Below are positions 35,601-50,600 of a stretch of DNA of 64,000 nucleotides, in pieces; positions within the stretch are counted from its first letter, which is position 1, and each line of letters opens with the position of its first letter. The notes under the pieces were generated by a model. It saw only the letters and a program-made list of their open reading frames with translations, ran no database searches and was not told the origin of the DNA. Position numbers and translations under genes: made by a program. The stretch comes from Tanypteryx hageni (Eukaryota; Arthropoda; Insecta; Odonata; Petaluridae): positions 91,674,858 through 91,738,857 of the forward strand of contig CM054118.1 in the NCBI GenBank assembly GCA_028673005.1, given 5' to 3'.

Positions 35601-38600
35601 ACCCTAACTTTTTGGTCAATTTTGCATGAAAAAAATTGCATATTATGCTCAGAAAATTATGGTGGTCCTCATATCCTTTGACTCAAATAACAATTTGCCA
35701 CTTTTATCTTTAATTACGGGCAGAATATTCTCTTTCCTGTTTTCCGTTAACTCCTTCACTTTTAGGTACAATAAGTCTATTCTGCCTTGTGTTTGAAGTT
35801 TCTTCATATTCCCACATTGTCTTTTCTACCATAACTCTCTTGCTTTTGTAATTTCCCTTCTATTCTTTTATTATATTATTTGCTTAAAATCTACGTGTCA
35901 CGAATATTTATATTAAATTTTTGGATACTTTTCTGTTCATGCTTCATCATTATCCGTATCACTTGCTTTGTCCTTATCAGGATTAAAAAATTGCCATTTT
36001 TTTCAGTTTTGGGATGCTGCCTCAGAGATCTGGTACTGTATATTATCATTATAATTTGTTAATTACCCATTTAATAATTTTTGTTTTAAGTGAGATTTAT
36101 AAATATTGGAAATGTATTTGGTTAAATAATTTAATAAGGGTTCAAAAGTGTGTACTTTACATTTATCCACCATTATAATATGATGTCTTGTAAAAAAACA
36201 GGTTTCAGATATTATGGTCAACATTAGCTTATTTTCTTAAAAGAGAAATAGTCTTTATCTTGCATTTTAATGGAGTCTTAATTATTGAAAATATTACTTT
36301 AAGTGATTAAATTAGAATAATTTCATGAAATGTTTCCATTAAACATCTTCAAAAATCATTATGGCAACTGATATGCAAAGAAAATTATAAGAATGAGAGC
36401 TTGTGGCTTTGGGGACATTAGGCACTCATGCACACAATAATATTTCTAAGTGTTTTTATCCTTTCTTTGAACTTGACCATCCAAGTTTACAGAGGTAGAA
36501 TCAGTGAAATTATATGATAATAAATTGTTGTGTGTAGGTAATAGCTTACTTTTTGTCTTTTACTGATTTATCTTTTATTTATTTTTTATTTTTCCAATCA
36601 CGTTTTGGTATGAAATGTTTCATGGTTTTATGTCTCACAGACATTCTAAAGCTTTCATTTTCATTGGGAATTTTATCAAGCTTGTTTGCATGAATACTGT
36701 AGCTTCTCTATGTATTATACATATTATTTACTTTTGCATGAGTGTTGTTGTTGGGTAATAATCAAGTTTTTGTAGTCCGTTGATGAACTTTCATAGCTGG
36801 TTGTTAGCTTTTAATTCCCCATTCATATGAACCAAAGATTCAAGGATTTTACATTTGCTTAAACATACTGACATTTCTTCCAATTTTAATTTCTACCTGC
36901 TGAACTTAGTATATTCTTTGACAGATGATTTAGGTATTAACTTAATCAAGTCATTTAGATTTTTCTCACTTTGAGTTACTTTGTTTCAATCTCTGAATAT
37001 GATCTTGAAGTGTAGTTTTTAATAAGAGGCTATCAGTTATATTGTTTCTTTGTGTAATGTTGTATATTTTAATATACTCCATGGATAAGAAGCTCAAATT
37101 TTAAATTTATTTTCTCTCAAATGCTTCAAGGATGTTGATTTATACATGTGACTTAGTATCTGCTTAAAACTATTTACAACTTTTAAACTCAAAAATTATA
37201 ACTAAATTACCATTATTTTATTCATTCAACATCATTGAGAATTAATACTCATAAATATCTTTAACCCTTTTCTATCATGGGCAAGTTTCATGAGAAATTA
37301 AAATTTTCCAACCTCAAAGCTTATCTATTTAAGGTGAAGGATTACCATTTAATCTATGAATTATTAAATTTAGCCCATGTGACCATGACATTCTCTGATT
37401 TATTCTTCATCATTTTTTAATATAAAATTACCAGAATTTATAATTTTTCATCTGCCATTTTACTGAGAATTGAAATTTCAGAAAGTTGTAAACCTTTCAT
37501 TTGATATTTGTACTGCTGATTAGTAATCTGTGAAGTAAAATAATTTGAAAGTTCATGTACTAAATAGTGTTTATACCAAAACGGCTAGACTCATGGATGT
37601 TTCAATTTATCTTTCAGCATTTATGTGTTAGAAAGTGTAAATACTTCAGGTAATTCAACCTCAGTTCATGTACAAAATAGTGAATCCATACAAGCAAATC
37701 ATCAAGCTATTTCAGCTGATTCATTAACATCAAATCATCTCCAAACTATATACATAACTACATCACCTTCACAGCAAGTGGTACCCCCAGTGACTTACAT
37801 AAGTGTTCAACCAGAGGATGTGAATGAATTGAGCGAAACGTTAGTTAGTGAATCTTCCACAAAGGCCAATGATCCAACACTTGCTACAGAAGAGGAAGTG
37901 CAGGTGTCTTCGATAACTAATTCATTGGCTGTTAATAAGGAGAATCAAGTCTCATCTGAGGAAAAGGAATTAGAAGAATCTGAAGACATTGCTCGTGATT
38001 CTGTATTATCTACTGCACAAGTTGAAGCCATTCAGCAACAGTTGAATTTAAAACATCCCACTGCGCAAACTGAAACCAAACGTCCTTCCACCCAATTGAT
38101 CGCTTTGTCAGTCCCCCAACAAGCATCAGGACCACATGTTAGTCCAGTGCGACATATCCATTCAAATAGCCAATTGTCTACAACCCAGGTATCCCTTCCA
38201 AATGGACGGCAAATTTCTCTGCAGGAATATCGCCGAATGAATCCTCAAATAAACTCTATTCAGACATGTAAAGGTTGGGGCAGAGGTGGTTCAGTGGTCA
38301 GGCAAACATCTAGAGGTAGACGAGGTTCCAGAAGAGGTTCTTTTCATTCACCCATGAGACTCTCTTCCCCTGCCAGTAGTTTAACTCCAGGCAGAGTGAT
38401 TGTTTTAGATCAAAGAGGGGAAGGGGATCCAGTGCAGTTTATAGTGAGGAACGATTCGCTTCAAGGGAATACAGATCAAGAACATCAACCGGCACAGCTG
38501 ACTGGACGGCAGGGATCTAACATGTGAGTTTTAATTAAGAGGAATTTTTCTTTGCCATGATGGCTTAGTTGAAAGTAGCCTTGAGAATATGAATGTACTG

Positions 38601-41600
38601 GTAGTTTAATTTTATTCCATTTATATCATTTAACAATGATATCATCATATGATATTAAATGCATCCTTTTAAAATGCTGAATTTCTGCTTGTGTAACTAA
38701 TTAAGCTTTTATCACATTGTTGAGATTCAGTAACATCTTGAAAGCTGAAGGTTGTATGACTGTATTTGAAAATAGAGTGGCTTAAATAGATTTAGAGAAT
38801 TAAATTGGAGAAATTACATGTTAGGGATCTGAGCAATAAGTATGCATGGAGTACTAGGTTTTGATTTATGATCTTATGAACTTCTTGCCAAACGAAATTC
38901 ACTGTCAGATTTTGAATTCAGATATTGAAGGGTGATAACGTCATTTACAGGTAAGGCAATTCAGCATTCATTATTTTCAATTATTTAGCCAGCGTTTCTC
39001 TCATTACATGTCAATATGTATTAATAAGAACTCTATGGGAAAATTTTATGATTTGTTAAGGTGCTGTGAATATTTTTTATTGCAAGAGCTTATAGATAAA
39101 TACCATATTTCCCCACACATAAGACACTCAGATTTTGAAACAAATTTTAGAAAAAAATTAATGTATGCATTTATGCTTACATAATTTACAGAAACTAAAA
39201 CAGGATTGCTATATGCCAAAATAATCAAGCAAAAAAAAGCTTATTAAACAAGTTAAAAAGGTGTTGAAATTACATATTATGAATGTTCACATACATCTGA
39301 AACTAAGTTTGACATTTTAGAAGGAGAAAAATTCTGTACTTGACCTTTGTAACTTGTTATTTAAAGTCATCTCACTTTCTTGATATAAAGTAAGGGGTTT
39401 TTCCCACGATGCCTCTATGAGGACGTTTGTGTTGGAGGTTTACTACTTAGTTAGCCCTTCTTCACCATAAATACCCCAATTTGAAAAAGAAGAATCAGGC
39501 TGGCTTGATAGCTTAGTTGATTAAAGCACCTATCCGGCAAGTGGGGAGACCCGGGACCGATTCCCAGTGTCAAAAAAATAAAAAAGGAGCAATGACCGCG
39601 ACGTACGTCGGTTGATGGCATATGAAGTTTGCCCCTGCCGTACTCAGTAAGTCACTCGACGTTGAGGGGTTAAAGGATTCAAGAGATAGGTGTGTGGAGA
39701 AATACAAAGAGGAAGTATCATAAATATATATAACATGCACTTTTTTCCAAATTTTTGACTAAAAAAGGGTGCATTTTATACGAAGTTTAATTGACTCTTA
39801 ATAACATTTAAATATTATCATCGAAGGCCTAAACCAGGGGTCGGCAACCTACGGCCCGCGGGCCACGTGCGGCCCTCGAGAATGCTTTATGCGGCCCGCA
39901 AAGTCCTAATGAAAAAGTGATCAGGAAAATTTTATATTTTTTTGAGTGAAATTTTGGTCTCATAGCCTTTTCTGGTGAAGTTTTAATGCTAGTAAATTAC
40001 GTAGACTTGATTTCGTTCATATGAAGTCACAGTATCTCTAGAAAACTTCTGATTTATTCGCTCATCCGGCCCGTCGAGGCTTTCTTGACTCCCAATGCGG
40101 CCCCTCGAAACATTCCCAACTGCAAATGTGGCCCGCCATGCAGAAAAGGTTGCCGACCCCTGGCCTAAACAATGAACAATGAGCTGGCATTACAATAATT
40201 ATTTATTCGAGTTAGTGTAAATGGTCGCGTATAGACATTTACTTGTGGAAGGTGCTGCAGAGGAAAGGGGGATAATAAGGAGGAAGCGATTTCTTTGTGA
40301 CTGGCAAAAACGCATTCCATTCACCTGAGAAAGATTTTCTTTTAATATTTTGGCTTAATCAAGAAGCTGCTATGTATGTTTGCGATATGTTAAGACCTCA
40401 TATAATGCTACGAGGAAATCATCGCTGTCCATAGAACTAAAATTAAATAGCTATAGTGGTTATTGATAATATTCGTGGTTATGAAGCATATTCTTTATTA
40501 CTGGTTAATATGACCTGCTATTTAAACATTTTTAATTTTAATAATATCGAGTAAACCAAATAAACAAGGCAGCATTTCGTGGGCTCAACAATTTAATTGG
40601 TTTTAAGTATTTGTTATCTCTGGATAGACTCAGTTGGAAGAAATTGAGCTACTGGGCATGCGCGTGGTATGTGTTATTGCTAGTCCAGCGATATTCAAGG
40701 ATATGGTTACGGAACACAAAAATGGTTACAGTAACACTCAGAATGTTATGTAACAATAGGTAACATGTTACGTAACAAGATGTAACATGTTACTGTAACC
40801 TTGTTACGTAACATTTGTTACATAGTGTGGATGCACCCTTACGGAGCTACGGATGTTTGAATGTTAAAAAATAAGAATAAGCAAACAAGTATCTGGTAAA
40901 AGTTTTTATTCGTGAATTTACAATAAATTTTTAAAATGACCATCCTCGGCCTCAATATACATAGCCACTTATCTGTTAATTGCGTGTGTAACTTTCATTA
41001 TTTCATTGTGATTCTCCTTTATGCGGGCTGCAGCTGGTAGGGGATCTACATCACTTGTAGAAAAAGATGCATTTATATTGATTTAGAGAAGTGATAATTA
41101 ATTAATTCATAATAATTTAAAAGGAATCTATTGCCATGGGTCTGTGGGATTTCAGATGTTGCAGTAGGGGTCAGTAGGGTTGAAAAAGATGGAAAAACAC
41201 TGCACTAAAGCTTTCTAAATTGTTTTTCTTGAATTTTATAAAAATCTATTTCCTGCTCACTAATGAAGCTTTGCTCAAATCCATTAATGAAATCATTAGT
41301 AATGCTTGTTAATTTATCTATGGGAACTTTATCTTACACATTTTTTGTCATCATTATCATCAATGTTTTATTTCTGTTCAGGTTAAACAGCATACACCCT
41401 TGCTTACTTGACAAATCACTGGTGTATCATTGTCAATATTCATATGCTCTTTGATATCACTTCCATGCAAATTTCTAGCCAAATTAGGAAACATTCCTTT
41501 ATCGTAAGCTAGCCATTCAGACAACTTTTTTAATGGAAACTCAAAACTCCTCAACAGCAGCAGTATGATCCTCATTAGTGCACATCATCATAAGCCAAAA

Positions 41601-44600
41601 GTTATGCCAAACATTTACAATATTTCCAGGATAATTTTTGTCTCAAGCACAAGCAAAAGCCCACACGTCTTTCAGGAAATGAAATTGATAGTCTTACCTT
41701 GTTCTTCCATCCCTGATTTATAATTCTTTTAGGAAAGTTATATTTCCTGGCTTACCCCGCAAGGGAAAGCGTCAAGGTGTGTTGTTGTTATATTTCCTTT
41801 GCCACTATTGATAGATCTTAGGATGCACTTCATAAACTCATTCTTGTGAAAACACGTCAATGCCCATAAAATACCTTTATCAATGAGTTATATAAGAGAA
41901 CCGGTTTAGTGGTAAAAATCAGGGTGTGCAGGGCAGTTATTCAAAATCAAAAATATCTTGCAATCAGTAGGCCAACAATGAATGCTGGATAAAATGTTAT
42001 TTCCCTAGTTATCCACACTATTTTGTAAGTATGATGAATTTATTTATCATTACAAACTCCCCAATTGTGTAACACTCTTGAAACATCCAAACAAATAGTT
42101 CAAAAATCCCCCGTATTGCTACTAATTTATCAATTTCTTTCCTTTTAGTTCTACTGTTTTTAAATCTTTGATAATTCATGGATGCATAAAATATTTCCAC
42201 TTCTAATCCAGTTTGATCCCGTAAGTCCTGTGTATTTTGGCAGCCAGATCTATAGAACCCAAGTAAAAAAGAAGCCCAATGAGATATTCTATCTCTAATT
42301 CATCTGTAGGCTCTGCATTCCTTTCTGGTGAATAATTTTGGGCAACTTTACAAATCTCTATATTCGTACATTTTACAATGTTTGTAATGTGTTTGTTAAA
42401 CATAATTCTGAAGTAGTCCACTGGGTTTTTCATGTCTTTCTTTCTTATTTCCCTTGAATCCAGGAGTTTGGGAGATGATTTTACGTGGAAGGATTCTAAC
42501 ATTATCCTTATATTGTCCTTACTCCACTTAGCTATATTGTCTTTACCCACAAAGAAGTGTTCATCCATATTATCTATTACTTTGCTTTCTGAATCACTAA
42601 TATCTTGCTAGCTACCTGTATCATGCTCTGATACATGAACAAAATCATTCAAATATCTTCAGAATCTAATATTTCTTCATTAGAAGGTCCATTCAAAAGC
42701 AGAGCAACCTGTTCTGCATCTCTCTCAGAATGCAAATCTAACATAAATCAGTAAAAATGATCGAGTAAATTTAATTTTATGTGGTACACATAACTACGAA
42801 GTAAAAAATAATTTATGTAGCAAGAAAGAAAACAGTATTTTTACAAACCTTATCAATATCAGATAGTGAACTAACTGTTGAAAAACGTCCAAAAGTTACT
42901 CAACAACACCAGTTCAATAAATAAAACTGAAAATTTCTCCAAATTTCATGACCAATGAACACGCAAGTAAAAAATTACTTATTTTTGCCACACTTGAGCG
43001 CAGTGGTGCCCAAACTATGACCCACTGCCCAAATGCAATATAAAAGCAATTTAAAAAATTTAACACATTCATTCATTTTTTTTTAATTTCTAAAATAAAA
43101 CTTTAAATATTGAAGTTTTAGCCATGAAAACATTAGATTTAGATTTGATTTTCACTTACGTGGAACCACAGAATATATATTAAACTTCAGATTTAAATTC
43201 TAATCCGGCCCGCCGAAGAATTGGCAACTTCCAATGTGGCCAGCCAAAGGATTCGCAACCACTGATGTGGCCCACCATTAGAAAACCACTGCTCTAGCGC
43301 ACCATCTTAAAAAAGTGTCTGAACTCAAAAGAAGACGGTGTAGAACTAAAGATTTTCACAATTAAGGTTCCAAACATGCAACACTCCAGCTATTGAAAAT
43401 TAGGGCTCATAAAATCCAGTAAGAAAAAATATGCCTGGGGTGCCCACAACACCCTGCACAAGTCATGCTGGGTTAAAAGCCCGAGGGTGAGCGCTTTTGC
43501 CAATGATGGTTAACTTGCATTTACGAGTTCCATCTGCATTTGCACAATTGAGCAAAATTTGGCCTTTTGCTCTTTACCCTCTGTTGGTGCAGTCTTGTCC
43601 TCTGTTGTTAGCATCCTTCGTGGTACATAGAGCTGGAAATGAGGTCTCGGTCCAATGCTGCCTTATCAACTCAATCACAACGTTATCCAAGTTATTCTTT
43701 AAGGCTGATGCAATGTTTTTTTCTTCTCAATAGACATTGCTTTATCACTGTCAGTGAAACATGCCAATATTTCTTTCTTCTGTGTTTTAAGATTATTAAC
43801 TGTTGAACTACCAACACCATACCCTTCACACAACTTCTGAGCAGAAATGCCTTTTTCTCAATTTTACAATAATTCAACCTTCTTTGTAGTAGAAATGGAA
43901 TAATACTTTCTCTTTACAACATTAAAGAAAGTTTTTCAGAACCATGTAATGCTATGCAAACTTAAATACAACTGAACCACAAAAAAACTGAGCAACATGG
44001 TTTGGAAACAGATTGGTTAATCACAGAAATAGAGCAGATATCCATTGGACAAGTCCTGCACCGAATTTCTGTGAATTTGTTTGCTGCAAGTTTTACAGAA
44101 TTTTTAATGGAATATTTTTAAAATTTTTGGACAGCTGGCTTCTGGAATTTGTACTTTATACCATTTATTGCTTTGGTATATCATTTATTCTTTTAATCTA
44201 GTCCAGAATTGCTTAAAAAGACAAATGAATTCCTGGAGTGAGAAAAGATATGAGATAGTGATTGCGTAAGCCAAGAAAATATGGCAATTGATAAGGAGAT
44301 TAAAGTGGGAGGGTTAAATAGGGAAATTAGATAAAAATATTTTGCATCAAGGTTCAGTGTATAGTCAATTAGATTTCATTCTCCACAAGTGGCATGATAT
44401 GACAATTTTTGCCAACATGAATATTATATAGTGTAAAATTCTGGTAGACCACCACTACCAGAGAAAGAAAGGAATTTTATTAAAATTAAAAATGTAATTT
44501 AGGAAAAGAATTGCTCATTTTATCGAACATGTAACTACAATAGGGTGACCAGATGTTGATGGCCACAACCGGGACAAAATAAATTTTAAAGCCTAAAATC

Positions 44601-47600
44601 CAGGACAATTTGAAAAAAACCGGGACAACGTGAATCTCACAATTTTCAGGTAATCTGTGCTCTAAAAATGAAAAATAAACGTTATAAAAGAGAAAGAAAA
44701 TTATATTACTACATAAAAATTATTAAATTAATATATTTGAGGAATAAGTAAGCATTATTGTAGTATAAAATAATTCAGGAGCCAATTTTTTAATCATATT
44801 TTATTAAACTTCTTGCTGTCCTAAAAAGATTTTTATCATTTTTGATCAGCTTATAAAAATCTTTACATGTTAAATATATGTTAAATTTACATAACATAAT
44901 GGAATTAATTGTTATATCCAGATGGTTTTTTTCATTCGACCATTGAACATTTATTTCTGAAAATATTCTCTCGACATTTCCATTATGTGCCGGAATGGCA
45001 AACAAAAAGCTACATAATTTTTCCATTTCCGAGGTCTGCTCTTGAAATACAAACTTCGAAAAAAAACAATGACCATCGACCGTAACAAGATCGCTTTAGC
45101 CAATCATCATTCCTCGCATTCAACTCTTCTGCAATAAATATTTTTAGTAAAGAAAACTGACTAAGTAATAAGTTTTCATCTATTTGAAACCCCATATCAA
45201 TAATGTTTTTACACATGTACTTCCTCCCAAATTGGTATATCTTTTAAAAGCATCCATTTCATAAATTTGAACTTATGGAAGGGATCAACCCATTTTTCTA
45301 GATATTCACAAGTCGTTTTATGCATATCAAATATTTCATCTTTGAATGCTTTCATTTCTTTGCCCTGAATATTGTGATCGCTCAAAATTTTGCAAGCACT
45401 TAAGGGAACAAATTTTTCTTCAATGCGTAATTTCAGCATGCACGTAACTCATGACTTCTATTATGCAATTATCGGAACATTCTATTTTTAGTATTTGCTT
45501 ATTGAATATGCCATGCATAACATGGAAGTATGCTTCATTTACTGGCAAATCAAAAAAATTTACAATAAATTTCGGCGGCTTTTCTTCTGCATAAAAAAAA
45601 TTCCTTCAATGATTCAAACATTTTTAATACTCGATCGGTCGACTGGTATAAACCAAACCAGTGAGTTTTTGAATGAGTCAACAAATTGTTATATGTTACA
45701 TCTACTAAAGAACAAAATTCTCTCAATCACTCCGAGAATATTTACTGGCTATTTCAGAATCACTAAAAATTTCTTTAAAGAGATCATTGTTACAGTCAGC
45801 TGAATGAAAGGAATGATGATGTTTAATAATGTGGTAAGCTATAGCTAATTCACTTGCTACAACAAGATCATCCTCAGTTACATTTTTCCCATGTACTTCG
45901 TGATTCTTTGTGTTATTCCACCATTGCCATAGCAGGTTGCATTGAGTTTGTTTTTTTGAATTAATGTGGTATTTTACGTCAGTAAGTAGTAACTGGTAGA
46001 TATAGTAAATGAATTCATGCAAAAGAAAAACATGAAATTTGTTTGGTAAATCATTACGTTTAAAATAAAAAAAACTGGGATATTTAGGCGTCTGAAAAAA
46101 ATTTTCGGGACACAGGGACAACACATCGAAAGCCGGGACAAGTCCCAGAAAACCGGGACGTCTGGTCACCCTAAACTACGATGAGGTTATATGCATGGAT
46201 ATTTTATGTAACCAAGGAAGTGCTAAAGGGTTGCAAAAATGTCTTACTTGAAATGTGCAGCAGTAAAGCAAAAAGGAAGATAGAAGAATGAGGTCAACAG
46301 AGAAGGTTGCATTAGAATTATAGAGGAGAATGAGCTCAGATGAAGAGTATCAATGAAGAAATGACAAGTTGAAGTGGCAACATTTAGCAAAGATGTTGAT
46401 AAAATGAAAATTGAATTTGAGCGAAAATGAAGCTAGAGAATATATAAATAATATTAAACAATAAAGAATGTCTAGGATTAGGTGCCTGATGGAAGGGATG
46501 TTGAACATTGAAGCTTATTTGAGTGAAGGATGATTTGCAGATCCTGGATTAGGCGGGTATTTTTGCTAATCTTTTTGTTAGAGGAAAATGATGAAGTAAG
46601 GGAATGGTTTTCAAAAATACGTCATTATAATTTTTAATGCATTTGATTATGGAGTAGATTTAAAGTAGAAAATATTTGCTTTATGGTATTATTCGGAAAT
46701 TTTAATAGAAATATAACAAATTTTTCATCCAACCAAACAGGATAAAGGAGATAAATGGTGTATGCTTACTGATGTGAAATATTAAATGTTTAATTGGGCA
46801 TTCAGATACAATTCGTGGTTTGTAGAAGCAAGTATTTATAGTGTTGATATGTATGTGTGTTTATTTGTGACCACTCACTCTCTGGCATGGAATACCGTTC
46901 TCTAAACCTGTATATGTATGCAACTACTCATTCATCCAAGTGTGTGTGTGTGTACATGTGTGTATTTTGAGTGAGTGGTATTACTTTTTATTTTCTGCTC
47001 TTTGTATGTGGATTGAGTACATACTACCTAAATATTATATTTTAAGGTAGAATTTAAAAAATTATTACATGCAATAAATTTATTGTCCATAGTGAAACAA
47101 TAAAACACCAGACGATGCCGCATCATGGTGAAACCAGTCGTAAGTAAACATTTATGTTGTGAAAAAGTATGTTTTGTGCTTATTATGGACAATATTAAAC
47201 ACTTCCACGAAGTCATGCCTGAGAAAGTTAGTGATAAATTTAATGAAGTGTGAATATTGATTCACAAGATTTGTGTCATATTTGTATCATACTTAAAGAA
47301 AAATCTATAATTTATGTTTGTATAAATTACCTAAATTTTTCAATTTTTGAAAGCATTTACATAGCAAAATGTATAAAACTTGATATATATATTAAGTGTA
47401 AATGCCCTCACAGACTTAGGGGCTGAGACACGTAAGAGGACAAAGAATTGGCCTGTGAATAAAAAAATAATTATGCAGTACCTGTGGTGATATGGCATCG
47501 GTTATAAGTCAATGGTTGTCTCCTTTTATAAAATATGATAATCATAATTCTATAGTCATTTATAGTTTATTTTTGATTAGATCTTAAACAGCATTACAGG

Positions 47601-50600
47601 AACATGTCCCTGCCCTGGGTAGGGGTTGAACTCTAGATTGCTAAGATGATGATGGTCCTCAGATATCTCATTGCTTTTAAGTGTTCTCTGTTCCTGTGGG
47701 GGGTAGCATATAGCACTCCTTTAGGTGAAGTCATGAAGAAGGTTTTTCATGTCTGCTATTCCAGGTACCACTGGGAGTTGAAGCAGTAGTTTTGCTTTTT
47801 TGAGATTTTTATCAGATATGCCCTAGTTCTTTGTTGCGAGAAGGTTGTAATGTTATTGTGAAGGTGTTAAGATATTTATAGAATTGAATGTATACAATTT
47901 TAATTATAAGTCATGTAACAATTTACTATGTTGTCTGGAATTTCTCAGTCCCTGTATTAATATACAGTGAAATCCCGATTTAAGGTTGGAAGGGAAAACA
48001 TATTCGTGCGCACACTACAAGCAGAGTGAAAAACAAAAGGGTTTTTACCATTACACCCTACAGCCACACAATAAATTGAAGTCAGTCTTACTGCAATGGG
48101 AATCATTTACGGCAGCTTTCCAGCATGACATGTACTCTCCCCCCACCATTTCCCTCAAGGAACCTCTTCTCCAAAGCCAGGCAATCTACAAGGTTGCCAT
48201 TGCTAGCATTCTCTAAGCTAGCACCAACGACTCACAACCAGCGGCAAAAGGCTGAACTATTTACTGCCAGTATCCGATAAAACATGGTTTCAAAAATTGC
48301 CGAGCAATAGTGATTATTTTTTCAAATTCTGAAGATTTGCCATGGAATACGAGACAAAGTTGCATTTAACTTTAAACTCAAAGGGTTAAGTTTCCTTCCC
48401 CAGTTCTTACAATTGTGGTGACTTAGCTACTTTTGGAGAACGTAGAGCGCTCGTAATTGATAGTTTCCATGTTGATTGCCGACTTACAAATAATAAAAGC
48501 ACATTTAAAAAAAATGGCATCTGTTAATGATTGATAGTTAAATAATATACAGAAAACTGAATTCAGATTTGATTACTCATTAGCGAGATATCTGTTAAAG
48601 AAATTGCATCTAAAATCGGCCGTTGCAGCCGATGTGAGATGTCCTCTTCAGGTACAAAAATCTTGTCCCCCAGGCAACCCTTAAATAGAGTTTTGCTGTA
48701 TAGTTGTATAAGGGTGAGAAATGGCAGCTATTAACTACCAAGAACCTTGCCTAATTATATAAACTACCCTAAATTCCCAAGTATAACGCGCACTCATGCA
48801 TAACGTGCAGGCCAACCTTCGGCTGTTTTCCGCATATCTTCAAAATTTCTAGTATAACATGCACTTGTGTATTACGCGCAGGACACCCGCAGAACATGGG
48901 ATCGTTGAGATTAGCGTTTTTAAAGAATGCTAAACTTTTAGCACCCTTCCCCAACTCTCCTGTGCGAAGGAGAACATTTAGGAAAATCCTGGATACCAAT
49001 TTTGCCCATTCTTATTCCCGAAACAATGACCACTCGAGGGTCAAAGAAAACTAGTTGGGGAATGAGGTGTAAAGAAGTGGTGAGGGTGTCATGAGATGTG
49101 TTGGGATGGTGGGGGTGGGTAGAGGTGCACAAAACAAAAGAGGGACCAGACCTCAAGGGTGGTACGGCAGGGGGCAAGAGAAAGCTAGCGTAAACAGCCA
49201 GAGAATCTGAGTGTGGGAACGAATGTGGAGGGGACACATGCCTGTTGATGACTCACAGACAGAGAGACGACCTGTAATCTGCATCGCCCATTCATTTGTG
49301 CTTTGCAGTCTGGCTGTAACGTTGTGATTAACGAGGTAGGGCACTACAAATGGCTCGCGAGATAAATATTGATAATTTTAAAGGCAGTAATTGCTGGTGT
49401 TATCGTTTTATGAAGCGAAATAGTTTAACAGTACGAGCAATTACATCTACCGGACAAAAGTTACCAGAAGATTGGCAGGTGAAAGTGGAAGTGTTTAATT
49501 TGTTTGTTGGGCAGGAAAAGAAGGGCGTTGAACCAAGTCAGATAGGGAACATGGGAACCTATGAGTTTCGACATGCCATCAAAATTTACAGTTGACGTTA
49601 AAGGCACCCAAGACAAAAATATGCACTGCTGGAGTTGAAAAATGCTGCTTTACTGTTGTGCTAACAGTGATGACTGATGGAGAAAAGCTTCCCCCAATGG
49701 TAATTTTCAAGTGCAAAACCATTCCTAAAGAGGAATTTTCTAAAGGTATTGTTGTGTGCATAAATCCAAAAGGCTGGATGAATTGCGATATACTGCGAAC
49801 ATGATTAACTGAGGTATGGGGAAATAGGAAGGACTCATTTTTTAAACCAAAATCGCTGCTTGTATTAGATTCAGCTAGGCCACACGTAGCAAATGATTCG
49901 AAAATATTATTGAAAAAACATTCCAAGATTGCAGTTATTCCTGCAGGTCTAACAAAAAAGCTGCAACCACTGGACATCTCCGTCAATAGATCATTCAAAT
50001 CGAAAATACGAAGGCACTGGGAAAAATGGATGGTAGATGGCTTCCACTCCTATACAAAGTCTGGAAGGATGCAGCGAGCTTCTTATGCTGAAATTTGTAA
50101 ATGGATTGTGGAAAGTTGGGCCGATGTAACCCGTGTATGTATAATTAATGGTTTCAGGGTATCGAGAATTTATTCCCCTGATGTTGATGGGGGGATGGAG
50201 GGTATTGTGATTCATCATCTGATGAAAGCGATAATTTTTCGCTTGAAAATTTACCAGAATCATTGGTTAAGAACTTGAATGATTATGATATAAATTATGA
50301 CAGTGAATCAGAAGATTTTGATGGTTATGTTAATAAATAATCGAGTGGGAATAAAAGTTTATGAAGAATTTGTGATTTTTTTATTTTTAAATGTTAATGT
50401 GTTTTGTTTTGGAATTCTTTATCTTATTTAAAAAGGCATTGCGTACATTTTTTTCAACTAATAACTTCAAATCTGCCTTAATTTGTCTTAGTTTGAATAA
50501 TAATTAGGTAACTGAAATTCGATTTTGTATCTGTAATGATTGAAATGCATGGTAATTTATGCCAGAAAATTTGTTTTTATCAATGGAACAAAAAGAAGAA

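Noticed and set aside
37625..38527. The long exon of gene 2 as a stand-alone intronless gene
   Set aside because: Its apparent start is GTG within an exon preceded by a good acceptor, and the frame joins perfectly to the flanking exons.
39495..39570. A functional tRNA gene
   Set aside because: A and B boxes are present but the sequence does not close into a cloverleaf with an acceptor stem, and a SINE body follows.
45723..46169. Complement frame beginning MTRRPGFLGLVPAFD as a protein start
   Set aside because: Its first part is just the translated hAT terminal and subterminal repeats; only the ASELAIAYHII part is transposase.
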